From NCBI GenBank assembly GCA_937904535.1, contig CALELC010000093.1:1-5195 (forward strand): 5,195 bases of DNA, in the 5' to 3' direction. Made by a program: the position numbers and the translations under genes. Positions 5,088 to 5,195 of the stretch are shown piece after piece. Origin of the DNA: an uncultured Planctomycetaceae bacterium. Lineage in GTDB: Bacteria; Planctomycetota; Planctomycetia; Pirellulales; Pirellulaceae. Under the pieces are notes generated by a model. That model searched no databases. It saw only the letters and a program-made list of their open reading frames with translations, and was not told the DNA's origin. How positions within the stretch are numbered: position 1 is the stretch's first letter; every line of letters begins with the position of its first letter.

Positions 5088-5195
5088 GTGAGCGAGCAGG
5101 GCAGCGGGGTTGCTGGAGGTATTGTTTGGGCCACCGCACGCTCGCCTGTCGCCTGGGCGTACTGGCTCCATATTTCGGCGCTGGCCGTGCTTTTT
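5088..5195 (+). CDS. N-terminus of a membrane-like protein, runs off the right edge
   Basis: Thirty-six codons from GTG at 5088 to the window end carry no stop. After about 12 small or polar residues the translation becomes hydrophobic and aromatic (GGIVWATARSP, then AWAYWLHISALAVLF), like the start of a first membrane segment. A TTG directly before the GTG could also start it. AGG at 5077-5079 gives a weak ribosome binding site eight bases upstream. The nine-base gap from the response regulator stop suggests co-transcription. A membrane histidine kinase or other sensor would suit the context, but no kinase motif is in view, so the product stays unassigned. Confidence 0.45.
   Translation, partial: MSEQGSGVAGGIVWATARSPVAWAYWLHISALAVLF

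Noticed and set aside
4605..5171. 188-codon minus-strand frame opposite the response regulator
   Set aside because: Antisense shadow of a receiver domain with all conserved residues; no motif of its own.

Overview
The window looks like chromosomal DNA from a planctomycete, most likely a Rhodopirellula-like member of the Pirellulaceae. That assignment is an inference from three things: a GC-rich but not extreme composition, loosely packed genes with inconsistent Shine-Dalgarno sites, and an exported esterase next to a DUF5722 protein. No marker gene is present to settle it.

Left half (1-2008, minus strand): a two-gene operon for exported carbohydrate-active enzymes. A secreted alpha/beta-hydrolase esterase of the acetylxylan-esterase/BD-FAE type (1097-2008) is followed, through a 4-base ATGA overlap, by a long protein open to the left edge of the window (1-1100). 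That protein matches the DUF5722 TIM-barrel, glycosidase-like family. It is easy to miss because its stop codon lies outside the window. The pair probably removes ester groups from, and cleaves, an external polysaccharide.

Middle (2009-2864): about 850 bases with no convincing protein gene but a good deal of structure. Nearest the esterase is a weak minus-strand promoter and a chain of three overlapping inverted repeats that would lie in the esterase mRNA leader. Further right, at 2189-2225, a hairpin followed by seven T's reads as an intrinsic terminator for a minus-strand transcript that has no obvious gene. Next comes a cluster of inverted and direct repeats (2499-2624) that may be a dispersed or structured element. 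An AT-rich patch precedes the next gene.

Right half (2865-5195, plus strand): a family 2 glycosyltransferase of the dolichyl/undecaprenyl-phosphate sugar synthase type (2865-3788); a promoter-like sequence; a small helical protein resembling hemerythrin but lacking several iron-ligand histidines (4007-4495); a terminator-like hairpin; a single-domain Rcp1-like response regulator with a strong ribosome binding site (4626-5078); and, nine bases later, the first 36 codons of a hydrophobic protein that runs off the right edge and could be a membrane sensor or kinase. The last three genes could form a signalling group, but the partner kinase is not visible. No RNA genes, CRISPR arrays or complete insertion sequences were seen.
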